Shown here one piece after another: positions 25,455 through 34,393 of a stretch of DNA of 64,000 nucleotides. A program made the position numbers and the translations under genes. The number at the start of each line of letters is the position of its first letter. Position 1 is the first letter of the stretch. Origin of the DNA: Anabaena azotica FACHB-119. GTDB taxonomy: Bacteria; Cyanobacteriota; Cyanobacteriia; Cyanobacteriales; Nostocaceae. The stretch covers positions 1-64,000 of the forward strand of contig NZ_JACJSG010000009.1 in assembly GCF_014697625.1 (NCBI RefSeq). Direction: 5' to 3'. Below the pieces are notes generated by a model. That model did not search any database. It had not been told where the DNA came from and saw nothing but the letters and a program-made list of their open reading frames with translations.

Positions 25455-26738
25455 TCAACTAACTCCAATCATCTTAAAGAAGCGGGTGAAGTAGTCGGGG
25501 AAGGTTTTTGCTGTACAGCCTGGGTCTTTTATAATTATGCCTGGGGTTTTTAAGCCTGTAACGGAAAATGCCATTGCCATACGATGGTCGTGGTAGGTTT
25601 CTATAGCGGCTGGGGTAATAGGGCCGGGTTCAATTCGCATACCGTCGGCAAATTCTTCGACTTTGACACCTAAGCGTTGTAATTCGGTGACAACGGCGCG
25701 GATGCGTTCGGTTTCTTTGTAGCGGATATGCTCTACATTACGAATGGTAACAGGTGAACTTGCATAGGGTGCGATCGCTCCCAAGGTTTGCACCAGATCC
25801 GACATATCATTCATATCAACGTCGATACCTTGTAATTGTTCTGGCCCTACAACTTCGGTATAATCTGCACCCTCTATAATCTGACAACCCATCTGTTCCA
25901 AAACATTCAACCACAGGATATCACCCTGACAGGATGCTTTGGTTAAATAGTTCACCCGCACTCGTCCACCAGTGACGGCGGCGGCGGCGAAAAAGTAGGA
26001 CGCATTAGACGCATCAGGTTCTATAGTGTAGTTGCGTCCTTGGTAACGCTGACCTGCTTTGATGTGAAATATGTTGTCATCGGTTTGACTAACCTCTACA
26101 CCAAAATCAGCCATGAGGCGACAAGTCATTTTCACATAAGACTGGGAAACCATTGTCCCCTCAACCTCAATGGTTGTATCTTGTTGGGCGTAGGGTGCAA
26201 TCATCAACAACGCTGATAATTGCTGACTGGTTTGGTTAGCTTTTAAACTGACATGACCGCCAGCAAATTGCTGACCGTAGATAGTGTAGGGCATAAAACC
26301 GGGATTGCCCTCAAAGTTAATGGTAATTCCACTGTTTTGCAGGACTGTTACCAAATCACCCATTGGTCGTTCCCGCATCCGAGGTACACCATCTAGGCGA
26401 TATTCACCCTTACCTAATGCTACTAGCGCAGTGATAAATCTGGCTGCCGTACCTGCTAAACCCACAAACAAATCTGCCTGTTTGGCGGGAATTTCCCCCC
26501 CCTTACCGGACACTTGAATCTGCGCCAATGCCGGATTTAATGTAATGGGAATACCTAACTGCTCTACACATTTAGCGAAATACTCGCTGTCTTCACTAAA
26601 CAGGGCATTTTCTAAAGTAGAATCACCTTGAGCCAAAGCAGCAACAAGCAAAGCTCGATTAGTAATACTTTTAGAGCCAGGAATATTTACTGTGGCATCC
26701 ACAGGACGATTCAAAGCGGGGATGGTAATGGTATCCAC
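25455..26738 (-). CDS. aroA: 3-phosphoshikimate 1-carboxyvinyltransferase (EPSP synthase)
   Basis: AroA joins shikimate-3-phosphate and phosphoenolpyruvate in the chorismate pathway. The 427-residue protein shows the phosphoshikimate-binding PGSKSITNRALLVAALAQG near the N terminus, LFVGLAGTAARFITAL, GVPRMRERPMGDLV, NQTSQQLSALLM and DHRMAMAFSV with the PEP-binding region near the C terminus. Length and motifs are normal. It shares the shikimate pathway with aroK elsewhere in this window, but the two are not linked. The upstream gap contains STRR and an octamer array. Confidence 0.96.
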   Translation of the reverse strand: MDTITIPALNRPVDATVNIPGSKSITNRALLVAALAQGDSTLENALFSEDSEYFAKCVEQLGIPITLNPALAQIQVSGKGGEIPAKQADLFVGLAGTAARFITALVALGKGEYRLDGVPRMRERPMGDLVTVLQNSGITINFEGNPGFMPYTIYGQQFAGGHVSLKANQTSQQLSALLMIAPYAQQDTTIEVEGTMVSQSYVKMTCRLMADFGVEVSQTDDNIFHIKAGQRYQGRNYTIEPDASNASYFFAAAAVTGGRVRVNYLTKASCQGDILWLNVLEQMGCQIIEGADYTEVVGPEQLQGIDVDMNDMSDLVQTLGAIAPYASSPVTIRNVEHIRYKETERIRAVVTELQRLGVKVEEFADGMRIEPGPITPAAIETYHDHRMAMAFSVTGLKTPGIIIKDPGCTAKTFPDYFTRFFKMIGVS

Positions 26739-26841
26739 AAAAACCTCTATGTGGGTGGTCAGCTACAACATATATGTTCCCATATCATGAATGCTGGTTG
26801 AGCAGTCATATTTTTTGCTGTTATGTAAAAAAAGTATAAGA

Positions 26842-26898
26842 GTCAGTTGACAGTTGACAGTTATCAGTTATCAGTTATCAGTTATCAGTTGATAGTTG
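26842..26898. repeat. STRR repeats (CAGTTGA/CAGTTAT)
   Basis: About seven heptamers precede the octamer array in the gap between aroA and psb27. Confidence 0.85.
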
Positions 26899-26924
26899 TT
26901 ATTCTTCCTTATCTTCCCCACTTC

Positions 26925-27045
26925 CCCTGCTCCTCTGCTCCCCTGCTCCTCTGCTCCCCTGCTCCCCTGCTCCCCTGCTCCTCTGCTCCCCTGCTCCTCT
27001 GCTCCCCTGCTCCCCTGCTCCCCTGCTCCTCTGCTCCTCTGCTCC
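26925..27045. repeat. Octanucleotide tandem array CTGCTCC(C/T)
   Basis: About fifteen consecutive 8-bp units, CTGCTCCC or CTGCTCCT in irregular order, form a pyrimidine-rich strand and a purine-rich partner. Long open frames cross the array on both strands only because an 8-bp repeat lacks stop codons; I do not call genes there. It lies about 90 bp upstream of psb27. The gap 26739-27132 holds only this array and the STRR. Confidence 0.9.
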
Positions 27046-27132
27046 CTCATCTCCCCCCACTCCCCACTCCCTTGATCCCAGGGATACCAATCCAAGATAG
27101 GATGGACGTTGATTTACGTGTTGTTTTAGATA

Positions 27133-27534
27133 ATGCTTATGAAGCGCTATTGGTCACGTCTGCTTGCCCTCGTTCTAGTTGTAGCTATTGGTTTAGTAGG
27201 CTGTGCTAGCCCAGATAGCTTAACAGGTGATTATCGTCAAGATACTTTGGCTGTCGTTAATACCTTGAGACAAGCCCTAGAGTTAACAGAAGATTCACCA
27301 GACAAAGCTGCAATTCAAGCCGAAGCTCGGCAAAAAATTAATGATTTTTCTGCTCGCTATCAACGGGTTAACTCTGTTTCTGGTCTTAGCTCCTTTACCA
27401 CTATGCGGACAGCTCTTAACTCTTTAGCTGGACACTACAGTTCTTACCCAAACCGACCCGTACCACAAAAGCTTAAAAATCGTTTGGAGCAGGAATTTAA
27501 ACAGGTAGAGAACGCATTAAAGCGAGGTGGTTAA
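27133..27534 (+). CDS. psb27: Photosystem II assembly lipoprotein Psb27
   Basis: Psb27 binds CP43 on the lumenal side during photosystem II assembly and repair. The 133-residue precursor has a signal peptide ending in the lipobox LVGC (Cys at about 24). The four-helix Psb27 domain follows: TGDYRQDTLAVVNTLRQALEL, ARQKINDFSARYQRV and a C-terminal GHYSSYPNRPVPQKLKNRLEQEF. Length is normal. An ATG two codons later (27139) is an alternative start. It is monocistronic, with repeats on both sides. Confidence 0.95.
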   Translation: MLMKRYWSRLLALVLVVAIGLVGCASPDSLTGDYRQDTLAVVNTLRQALELTEDSPDKAAIQAEARQKINDFSARYQRVNSVSGLSSFTTMRTALNSLAGHYSSYPNRPVPQKLKNRLEQEFKQVENALKRGG

Positions 27535-27885
27535 TACCAATTCAAAATTCAAAATACCCTGGGGTCAGCTAAAGCTACAAAATTCAAAATTCAGAAATTC
27601 AGCTATGGTCTGGGTTTCAAGGTTTGCATCTTTCGCCGGATTTTGGATAATTGCTATAGCTATTCACTACCCTAGTCTGTATGATCCTTATGGGGATGCA
27701 CAGCTAGCTGTGCGTCCCTACCCATTTATTGAGAAAAAAAGCTAACAAATATCCCCTTAGTAGGATGTTGTTGCTTTGGAATGTATTAATAATTTTACAA
27801 AGTAAAAGATTTAATTACACAAATATAGATTTCAGCATGAATGCTGGGAATCCTGATTTTTGATGTACAAAATTTGATAAATATT
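27535..27885. other. Intergenic gap with no supported gene
   Basis: The stretch contains AATTCAAAATTCAAAAT-type low-complexity repeats at 27538-27600 and a CAGCTAGCTGTGCGTCCCTA piece at 27697 that is related to family A right ends. A 72-codon frame (27527-27745) crosses these repeats and overlaps psb27, so I do not support it. Confidence 0.6.
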
Positions 27886-27910
27886 CAACCTAATTACCTA
27901 AATTAGGTTG
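27886..27910. promoter_or_regulatory. Perfect inverted repeat CAACCTAATT/AATTAGGTTG
   Basis: Ten-base perfect arms surround a five-base ACCTA spacer, 20 bp ahead of the ATG at 27931. This placement suits an operator or a leader hairpin covering the ribosome-binding region. No regulator is identified. Confidence 0.5.
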
Positions 27911-27930
27911 ATGGTTGTCTTGTCTGTTTT

Positions 27931-29433
27931 ATGTCCAGTATTTCTAAGCGTCCCTTAAACCGTGTGAGACTAAGTTCACTTCGCCAACATCTAGTTACAG
28001 CTATTTTCGGTAGTAGCCTGTTGATTCCCTATTTTGCCATACAGCCAGTTCAGGCACAGACGGCAGAATTTTGTCAGTTATCACTAGCAGCAGCACAAAC
28101 AAAAGAAAATTTCCGCTTATCAGCGCTCAAAGGTAATCAAGAAGCGAAAAAACGCTATCAAGAGTTAATTAAAAAACACGCTCAGGAACTACAAAAATGT
28201 CGTAGTCGCACATGGCCGAATGTCCAAGCTATTTGGTTACGTTTATATCCCTGCGATATAAAAGCAGGCGCAATTGACCAAATTATGGATCGCATGGTGA
28301 ATCGTGGCTATAACCAGATTTATCTAGAAGTATTTTATGATGGGCGGGTTTTGTTACCTGCATCGGCTAACCCGACGGTTTGGCCTGCTGTAGTTCGCCA
28401 AAAAGGTGCGGAAAAGGTTGATTTATTGAGTATTGCAATTCAGAAAGGACGGCAACGTGGTTTAAAGGTATATAGTTGGTTGTATACTACGAATTTCGGT
28501 TATAACTATGCTTTGCGGCGTGATAGGGAAGGTGCGATCGCTCGCAATGGTAAAGGACAAACTAGCTTATATGTTGTCGATAATCGCTCTCAAGTCTTCA
28601 TCGACCCCTACAATGAGCAAGCCAAACGTGACTATTACCGCATGGTACAGGAAATAGTGCGCCGTCGTCCTGATGGTTTGTTATTCGATTATGTGCGCTA
28701 TCCCCGACAAGCTGGTACTGATTCTCTTGCTACTACTGTTGCAGATTTGTGGCTTTATACTGAAGCTACACAAGTAGCATTATTTCGTCGCGCCCAAAAT
28801 AACAAGGGGTTGGAGATGATTCGCCGCTTTTTAACTAAAGGTTACATCACCGCAGGTGATATTACTGATGTTGATAAACTTTACCCTCAAGAGGGTGAAC
28901 CAATGTGGCAAGGTCGCATCATCCCACCACAGCAAAAATCCTTACTAGCACCTACAGTTAGGCAACCAATATTACAGATGGATTTATGGCTGTTGGCGGT
29001 TGCTCATTCGATGCAAGGCATTGTAGACTTTGTATCTTTAGCTACCCAGCCAGCCAAACAAGCCAGGATTCCTTCTGGCGTTGTCTTTTTCCCTGAAGGA
29101 AACCAAACTGTGGGACAAGGCTATGATTCACGCTTGCAGCCTTGGGACAGGTTTCCTAGTTCCTTACAATGGCATCCCATGTCTTACGCTACCTGCGGTA
29201 ATGTTAGTTGTATTGTGCAGCAAGTGCAACGAGTCTTAAGTACGGCTAAACCAAGTACACAGGTCATTCCCGCCTTGGCTGGAACTTGGGGAGCGTCAGT
29301 CAGTAATCGTCCACCGTTAGAAGCACAAATGCGGGCTTTGCGTCCTTTTGGTAATAAAATTAAAGGTGTGAGCCATTTTGCTTATTCTTGGCAATATCCC
29401 CAAGATGATAGCGATCGCAAACTCTGCCGCTAG
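27931..29433 (+). CDS. Secreted glycosyl-hydrolase-like protein (GHL10/DUF187 family)
   Basis: The 500-residue precursor has a signal peptide (LVTAIFGSSLLIPYFAIQPVQA) and a short helical segment. A TIM-barrel-like domain follows with ANVQ/NVQAIWLRLYPCDIK, QIYLEVFYDGRVLLP, LKVYSWLYTTNFGYN and DGLLFDYVRYPR. These match the GHL10 family of glycosyl-hydrolase-like proteins, in which the acidic residue of the FDYVRYP strand is conserved. The substrate is unknown. It is probably periplasmic or exported. A 10-bp perfect palindrome lies just ahead of its start. Confidence 0.85.
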   Translation: MSSISKRPLNRVRLSSLRQHLVTAIFGSSLLIPYFAIQPVQAQTAEFCQLSLAAAQTKENFRLSALKGNQEAKKRYQELIKKHAQELQKCRSRTWPNVQAIWLRLYPCDIKAGAIDQIMDRMVNRGYNQIYLEVFYDGRVLLPASANPTVWPAVVRQKGAEKVDLLSIAIQKGRQRGLKVYSWLYTTNFGYNYALRRDREGAIARNGKGQTSLYVVDNRSQVFIDPYNEQAKRDYYRMVQEIVRRRPDGLLFDYVRYPRQAGTDSLATTVADLWLYTEATQVALFRRAQNNKGLEMIRRFLTKGYITAGDITDVDKLYPQEGEPMWQGRIIPPQQKSLLAPTVRQPILQMDLWLLAVAHSMQGIVDFVSLATQPAKQARIPSGVVFFPEGNQTVGQGYDSRLQPWDRFPSSLQWHPMSYATCGNVSCIVQQVQRVLSTAKPSTQVIPALAGTWGASVSNRPPLEAQMRALRPFGNKIKGVSHFAYSWQYPQDDSDRKLCR

Positions 29434-29441
29434 TATAAATT

Positions 29442-29668
29442 GTTAATCCCAAACACTGTTAATATCAGGCGCATTCCGTAATCAGGATAGCTTGATAGTA
29501 ACCTGCTGTGGCGGTGATAATGCGATCGTGAATGTCCCAATTTTCAGGTAGTTGCAGCATTGTTTGAACAATAGGAAAATCAAAAGAGACAATAGTAAAT
29601 CCATCTCCTTGATTAATTTTTTCCAGCAATTTTTCAATTGTGAGCAATATCTTCTTTTTTTTGAGCAT
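29442..29668 (-). pseudogene. Broken VapC-type PIN-domain toxin gene
   Basis: The frame LPENWDIHDRIITATAGYYQAILIT is the C-terminal half of a PIN domain (the conserved HDR-x-I-x-A-T-A). It then runs to an early stop after ITECA. Shifting one base gives RNAPDINSVWD, the usual ending of VapC proteins, so a frameshift or small deletion lies near 29480. The N-terminal PIN half with its first Asp is also missing. A short remnant frame upstream (MSQYLLLRIQAIPNEL with AGGAGA before it, about 29722-29775) may be what is left of the N terminus or an antitoxin. Confidence 0.65.
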
Positions 29669-29906
29669 TTATTTTTAGACCCATCTAATTGATGAATAAT
29701 AGCTTTTTTTAATGTTTATAATTCATTTGGAATCGCTTGAATCCGCAGTAGAAGATATTGGCTCATAATTTATATTCTCCTAAAATATTACTAGTTTTGA
29801 TATCATTTTAATAGGATTTACGCAGAAAAACGAAAAATCAAGGGTTTGGGCATAATTAAGCATGAGGTTTGTTGACAGTTAACAGTTAACTGTCAACCGT
29901 CAACGC

Positions 29907-30422
29907 TTATTCAGCTACTGCTGCTGGTTGAGAATTTAGTTTAATAAAGCTATCGATAGCAAAATATATTAAAACATACCAAGGAATTATTTCTAGTTGC
30001 AGCCCAAAAGTCAATAACTGGTAAACACCAAGTCCAGCAATCCCTAGTGGTAAAACTAACCGCAAGTCAATAATACCATTTGTTGCCTCAACAATACGCT
30101 TGTTGAGGTCATATAAAGCATTAGAAAGGTCTAGCCCCTGTTCAGATTTTTCATCTAAAGGTATGAGTTCAGCTGCACCAGTAATATCTGCAAAGACAAC
30201 GCCTAAATCCTTCATGATGTCTTTGATATCATCTAATTCCTGCTGAGTATCATGATGCACAAGGATACTACCAGTTTGATGATTATACTCCACACTGTAA
30301 ATACCTGATTGCTTTTCTATATCACTGGCAATCTGTGCCATGTTCTCTTGATTACGATGATGCACAGGGAGTTTGAACCTTGTCCGTCCGGGAATGCTAC
30401 TTACGACTTGTGTAGATTGCAT
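29907..30422 (-). CDS. HMA_2-type metal-binding-fold membrane protein
   Basis: The 171-residue protein starts with a ferredoxin-like domain (VVSSIPGRTRFKLPVHHRNQ ... IYSVEYNHQTGSILVHHD). It lacks the CxxC of classical heavy-metal-associated domains, as in the HMA_2 family. A helical middle and one or two hydrophobic segments (LPLGIAGLGVYQLLTFG, IIPWYVLIYFAIDSFI) follow. Such proteins often precede P-type ATPases, but none is adjacent here, so it may be a free-standing regulator or scaffold. Function is unknown. Confidence 0.78.
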   Translation of the reverse strand: MQSTQVVSSIPGRTRFKLPVHHRNQENMAQIASDIEKQSGIYSVEYNHQTGSILVHHDTQQELDDIKDIMKDLGVVFADITGAAELIPLDEKSEQGLDLSNALYDLNKRIVEATNGIIDLRLVLPLGIAGLGVYQLLTFGLQLEIIPWYVLIYFAIDSFIKLNSQPAAVAE

Positions 30423-30540
30423 ATGTTCTTGATAAAAAAGACAATATTGAAACTTCGCGTTGGTCTTTATAAACTTTCGAGTAGAAGGTGATGGGACAAA
30501 ATATGAATGATAATAATATCTTTCTATCAGCCTCTTTTAG

Positions 30541-30882
30541 TTAAATGTCCCAAAACTCTTGTGCCATAGCTTCAACTGTTTTCTCTAAATCCGGCAAGTA
30601 ATTTTCTATTACACTCCAAACAATATCAAGGTCTACATTCAAATATTCATGAGTTAATCTATTCCGAAATCCACCAATGTTATTCCATTCGATTTCAGGA
30701 TATGTATTTTTCCAATCTTGTGGTAGTTTTTGTACAGATTCGCACATCACCTGAAGATTTCTCAACACAGCATCTTGGGTTTTGATATCATTAAAAAATG
30801 ATTCTTTCCCGGCAATTGTGTATTGTTTAATCCTATCAATACAGTCTCGTATATGAATTAAATAAACTCGACTATCTTTCAT
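30541..30882 (-). CDS. hepT: HepT-like toxin (HEPN/DUF86 family)
   Basis: The 113-residue helical HEPN protein carries the catalytic RX4HXY motif at R73-NRLT-H78-E-Y80. This motif in the family marks RNase toxins (or targets of AMPylation by the partner). It follows the MntA nucleotidyltransferase gene and overlaps it by four bases (ATGA). The pair forms a standard HepT/MntA toxin-antitoxin operon with the antitoxin first. Both motifs look intact, so the system is probably active. Confidence 0.9.
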   Translation of the reverse strand: MKDSRVYLIHIRDCIDRIKQYTIAGKESFFNDIKTQDAVLRNLQVMCESVQKLPQDWKNTYPEIEWNNIGGFRNRLTHEYLNVDLDIVWSVIENYLPDLEKTVEAMAQEFWDI

Positions 30883-31178
30883 ATAGAGATAGCCTCATTA
30901 AAAACTTTATCTCGAATTAAATAGTGCAATGATTTGGGTGTAACCACATCGACTTTACGCTTTAATAGATTCTCTAAATCTAAAATCAAACCACCTGGAA
31001 ACCAAGGAGAAATTTTATCTAAATCATAATCAACTAAAAAATCAATATCACTGATTTCTGTTTCTTCACCTCTTGCTACACTACCAAAAACTCTCAAATT
31101 ATAAGCTCCATGTTTGGCTGCAATGCTCAGAATCTCTGTGCGTTTTTCTTGTATTGTTTGTTTTAGGTCTGTTTTCAT
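30879..31178 (-). CDS. mntA: MntA-like nucleotidyltransferase antitoxin
   Basis: The 99-residue minimal nucleotidyltransferase has the GSVARGEETEISDIDFLVDYD signature (G32-S33 through D44-I-D46). In characterised pairs, MntA transfers AMP groups to the tyrosine of the HepT RX4HXY motif and neutralises it. It is the first gene of the operon, with the downstream hepT start overlapping its stop. A possible promoter lies in the 77-bp gap from polA. Confidence 0.9.
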   Translation of the reverse strand: MKTDLKQTIQEKRTEILSIAAKHGAYNLRVFGSVARGEETEISDIDFLVDYDLDKISPWFPGGLILDLENLLKRKVDVVTPKSLHYLIRDKVFNEAISI

Positions 31179-31255
31179 GGATTTATGGCTTTTGATGGTG
31201 AGAATATAAGTATATGTGGCGCTGCACTGCCCACCCTACTAAGAATAATTACAAT

Positions 31256-34174
31256 TTACTTGGTTTCCATCCAGTTTTCACCTGCACGTACATCAACTAC
31301 CAACGGGACAGTTAACGGAAAAGCACCTTCCATCACTGACTTAATTTGTGGTTGCAATTCTTCCCATTCATGGGGAGGAACTTCAAACACTAATTCATCG
31401 TGGACTTGTAACAACAGCCTCGCCTGATATTTTTTTAAAACTTGTTGGATTTGCACCATCGCAATTTTGATAATATCAGCACTAGAGCCTTGAATTGGAG
31501 CATTAGCCGCAGCGCGGAGTAAACCCGCATCGTAAGCGCCGAGATTTTTTAACTTGCTTAAATCAATATCTTTTGGATTGTTGCCTTTGTATTTTTGTAA
31601 ACTGTTGCTAGTAAAGTTGAAATAACGCCGCCTACCGAGTATAGTTTCTACATAACCTTGAGCGATCGCTTCTTTTTTCATCCGTTCCAAATACTCAAAC
31701 ACTTTAGCATAGCGTTCGTTAAATTTCTTAATAAACTCATTAGCAACATTCTTATCTATTCCCGTTGAACGAGAAAACCTCAAAGAACCCATCCCATATA
31801 TCACACCGAAATTAATAGTCTTGGCTATTCTTCGCTCATCTGGGGTGATATCTTCTTTTTCAAAAACTAATTTAGCGGTAACTGTGTGAATATCTTCATT
31901 TTGTTGATATGCTTGCACTAATATTGGTTCTTGACTCAAGTGAGCTAAGATTCTTAACTCAATTTGTGAGTAATCAGCCGCCACCATTAACCAACCTGAT
32001 TCAGGTAAAAATGCTTTACGAATTTGCCGACTAAAGGCTGTCCGAATGGGGATATTTTGTAAATTGGGATTAGAAGATGATAATCTCCCAGTTGATGTTG
32101 CTGTTTGGTTAAAATCTGTATGCACTCGTTGAGTATCTGGACGTATCAACGCAGGTAACGCATCTACATAAGTAGACTTTAATTTAGATAAGGTACGATA
32201 CTCAATTATGGTTTCAAGAAAATCATTTTTGTAAACTTCTTGGAGCTTTTCTAAAGTCGCTGCATCTGTTGAGTAACCAGTCTGAATTTTCCGCGAATAT
32301 TTAGTAGATAAACCTAATTTTTCAAATAAAATATAACTTAATTTTTTGGGAGAACCCAAGTTAAATTTCTCCCCAGCTATTTCGGTTGCTTTTTCCTCTA
32401 ATTGAGCTAAATCTACTTCTAACTTTTGGGAAAGTTCGCCTAAATAAGCTGAATCAATTCTGACACCAGTGTATTCTACCGCCGCTAAAACTGCTTCTAA
32501 AGGTTGTTCTACTTCCGTTAGCAGTTTATACAATTCTGGTGTTTTTGCCAGTTCCTCACGCAATTTACCTACAAGTTGAAACGTAGCATAAACTTGTAAA
32601 CAACAGTAATTTGCTACAGCAGATATATCTATATCACCGATAGTTTTACCTTTAGGAACTAAATCCACATAGTTTTGAATTGTTAATCCTAAGTAACGCA
32701 GAGTCAAGTCACTTAAATTATGGCTAGTATCTGGATTCAAAACATAACTAGCCAACATGGGATCAAAGACAACTCCGGTTAAATTAATCCCTTGAACTAG
32801 GAAAACTAAGCGGTCAAATTTGGCATTTTGGAAAGTTTTAGGATAATCAGCACTTTCTAAAATTGGACGCAGTGCATTCAGGACTATATCCTTATCTAAA
32901 TTATCCCCTTTTGTATGCGCCACAGGAATATAAGCTGTAGCATCTGCTTCTGTTCCCCAACAACAGCCAATACCGACTAAAGCTGCATCTCTGGGTTCTA
33001 AGTCACTAGTTTCTGTATCCCATGCAACTGGATTTTCTGGGTTAGTATATTGTTTTAATATTTCTACCAACTCTGTGAGTTTGGCTTCAGTATCAATAAT
33101 TCTTGGTTGAATTGGTGCATCAATTTTTTGGGTAATCGTTGCAGTATCTTCCGCAGTGAAAAACCACAAATCACCATCTTCATCATCATTGTTGACTGGT
33201 GGTGTTACTTCTGGGGTTGGTGCTTCCTCAACTGTGCCACCAAAACGTAGCTTTAGTTCGTTAATTTGGGATAGAAAACGATTAAATTCTAGCTTTTCTA
33301 AAATGGGAATAAGAATATTTTCATCAAATCCTACTAATTTACAATCTTCTAAATCAACTTCTATTGGCACTTCTGTAACTATCTTTGCTAAATATTGCGA
33401 CTTTTTAGCGTCTTCTTCTCCTTGGGCTAATTTTTTCTGCGTCGCACCTTTAATTTCATTTATAGCTTGATAAATTTCCTCTAGTGAACCATAGGTATTA
33501 AGTAGCTGAACTGCGGTTTTTTCCCCAATTCCTTTAACACCGGGAATATTATCTGATTTATCCCCACACAGGGCTTTATAATCAACAATTTGCGTAGGTA
33601 AAATACCGAGTTTTTCTTTAACTTGTTCTGTACTGATTTCTGTGATGCTGTTTGTAGAACGTTTAAGCGCATCTGGACTGAAATTTAAGACAGTGATTTC
33701 TTTTTCCGGGTCGATGAGTTGAAACAAATCGCGATCGCCTGTCAAAATCTTCACCCTATACCCCTGTGTGGTAGCTTTCTGCGCCAAAGTCCCCAGCACA
33801 TCGTCCGCTTCATAACCTGGGGCGGTGTAAATTGGGAGGTTGAAGCCTTCCAACAATTCATGCAGATTTTTCAAATCAGGAACAAAATCTTCCGGTGTTC
33901 CAGGGCGGTCGGCTTTATAGGTATCGTCGGCTTCGTGGCGAAAAGTCGGTAAACCCAAATCGAATGCGATCGCCATTGCTTGCGGCTGTTGCGTCGCCAT
34001 CACTTCCAATAAACATTTGATAAAGCCGAAGCATACACTGGTAGGAATACCTGTTTTAGTCCGCAAGCCACCGTCCCGTCCCTTAGCAAAGGCAAAGTAG
34101 GAACGGAAAGCGAGAGAATGTCCATCTACCAGGATGAACGTAGGGCGTGTTGTAGTGATAGAAGTTTCAGACAT
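31256..34174 (-). CDS. polA: DNA polymerase I
   Basis: PolA fills gaps and removes RNA primers. The 972-residue protein has an N-terminal 5'-3' exonuclease (VDGHSLAFRSYFAF, TGDRDLFQL, GVKGIGEKTAVQLL). A DEDD-type 3'-5' exonuclease follows, with AWDTETSDLEP retaining the catalytic D and E. The family A polymerase has AADYSQIELRILAHLS, RRIAKTINFGVIYGMG and LLQVHDELVFEVP. All three activities appear intact. The extra length relative to E. coli sits mainly between the two exonuclease domains (about 300-375, acidic linker). No neighbour is obviously co-transcribed. Confidence 0.97.
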   Translation of the reverse strand: MSETSITTTRPTFILVDGHSLAFRSYFAFAKGRDGGLRTKTGIPTSVCFGFIKCLLEVMATQQPQAMAIAFDLGLPTFRHEADDTYKADRPGTPEDFVPDLKNLHELLEGFNLPIYTAPGYEADDVLGTLAQKATTQGYRVKILTGDRDLFQLIDPEKEITVLNFSPDALKRSTNSITEISTEQVKEKLGILPTQIVDYKALCGDKSDNIPGVKGIGEKTAVQLLNTYGSLEEIYQAINEIKGATQKKLAQGEEDAKKSQYLAKIVTEVPIEVDLEDCKLVGFDENILIPILEKLEFNRFLSQINELKLRFGGTVEEAPTPEVTPPVNNDDEDGDLWFFTAEDTATITQKIDAPIQPRIIDTEAKLTELVEILKQYTNPENPVAWDTETSDLEPRDAALVGIGCCWGTEADATAYIPVAHTKGDNLDKDIVLNALRPILESADYPKTFQNAKFDRLVFLVQGINLTGVVFDPMLASYVLNPDTSHNLSDLTLRYLGLTIQNYVDLVPKGKTIGDIDISAVANYCCLQVYATFQLVGKLREELAKTPELYKLLTEVEQPLEAVLAAVEYTGVRIDSAYLGELSQKLEVDLAQLEEKATEIAGEKFNLGSPKKLSYILFEKLGLSTKYSRKIQTGYSTDAATLEKLQEVYKNDFLETIIEYRTLSKLKSTYVDALPALIRPDTQRVHTDFNQTATSTGRLSSSNPNLQNIPIRTAFSRQIRKAFLPESGWLMVAADYSQIELRILAHLSQEPILVQAYQQNEDIHTVTAKLVFEKEDITPDERRIAKTINFGVIYGMGSLRFSRSTGIDKNVANEFIKKFNERYAKVFEYLERMKKEAIAQGYVETILGRRRYFNFTSNSLQKYKGNNPKDIDLSKLKNLGAYDAGLLRAAANAPIQGSSADIIKIAMVQIQQVLKKYQARLLLQVHDELVFEVPPHEWEELQPQIKSVMEGAFPLTVPLVVDVRAGENWMETK

Positions 34175-34195
34175 TCTCTTATTGTAGCTAGAAGT

Positions 34196-34357
34196 GGGGA
34201 TTGGGGATTAGGGACTGGGGATTGGGGAGATGAGGGAGTAGGGGGAGATGGGGGAGATGAGGGAGTGGGAAGAACTATGGACTATGGACTAATGACCAAT
34301 TACCAATTACCAATTACCAATTACCAATTACCAATTACCAATTACCAATTACCAAAG
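34196..34357. repeat. STRR repeats (GGGGACT, GGGAGAT, then AATTACC array)
   Basis: G-rich heptamers at 34196-34270 are followed by about nine CAATTAC units at 34297-34355. They lie between polA and the lipoprotein gene. No frame across them is supported. Confidence 0.88.
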
Positions 34358-34393
34358 CTATGATTGTCGAGATTGGACTGTGGTAGAGAATGT

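Noticed and set aside
26847..27209. Long frames on both strands through the octamer array
   Set aside because: The 8-bp units contain no stop codon in any frame, so open frames are expected by chance. The products are pure repeats.
27527..27745. A 72-codon frame downstream of psb27
   Set aside because: It consists of AATTCAAAAT-type repeats, overlaps psb27 and has no family features.
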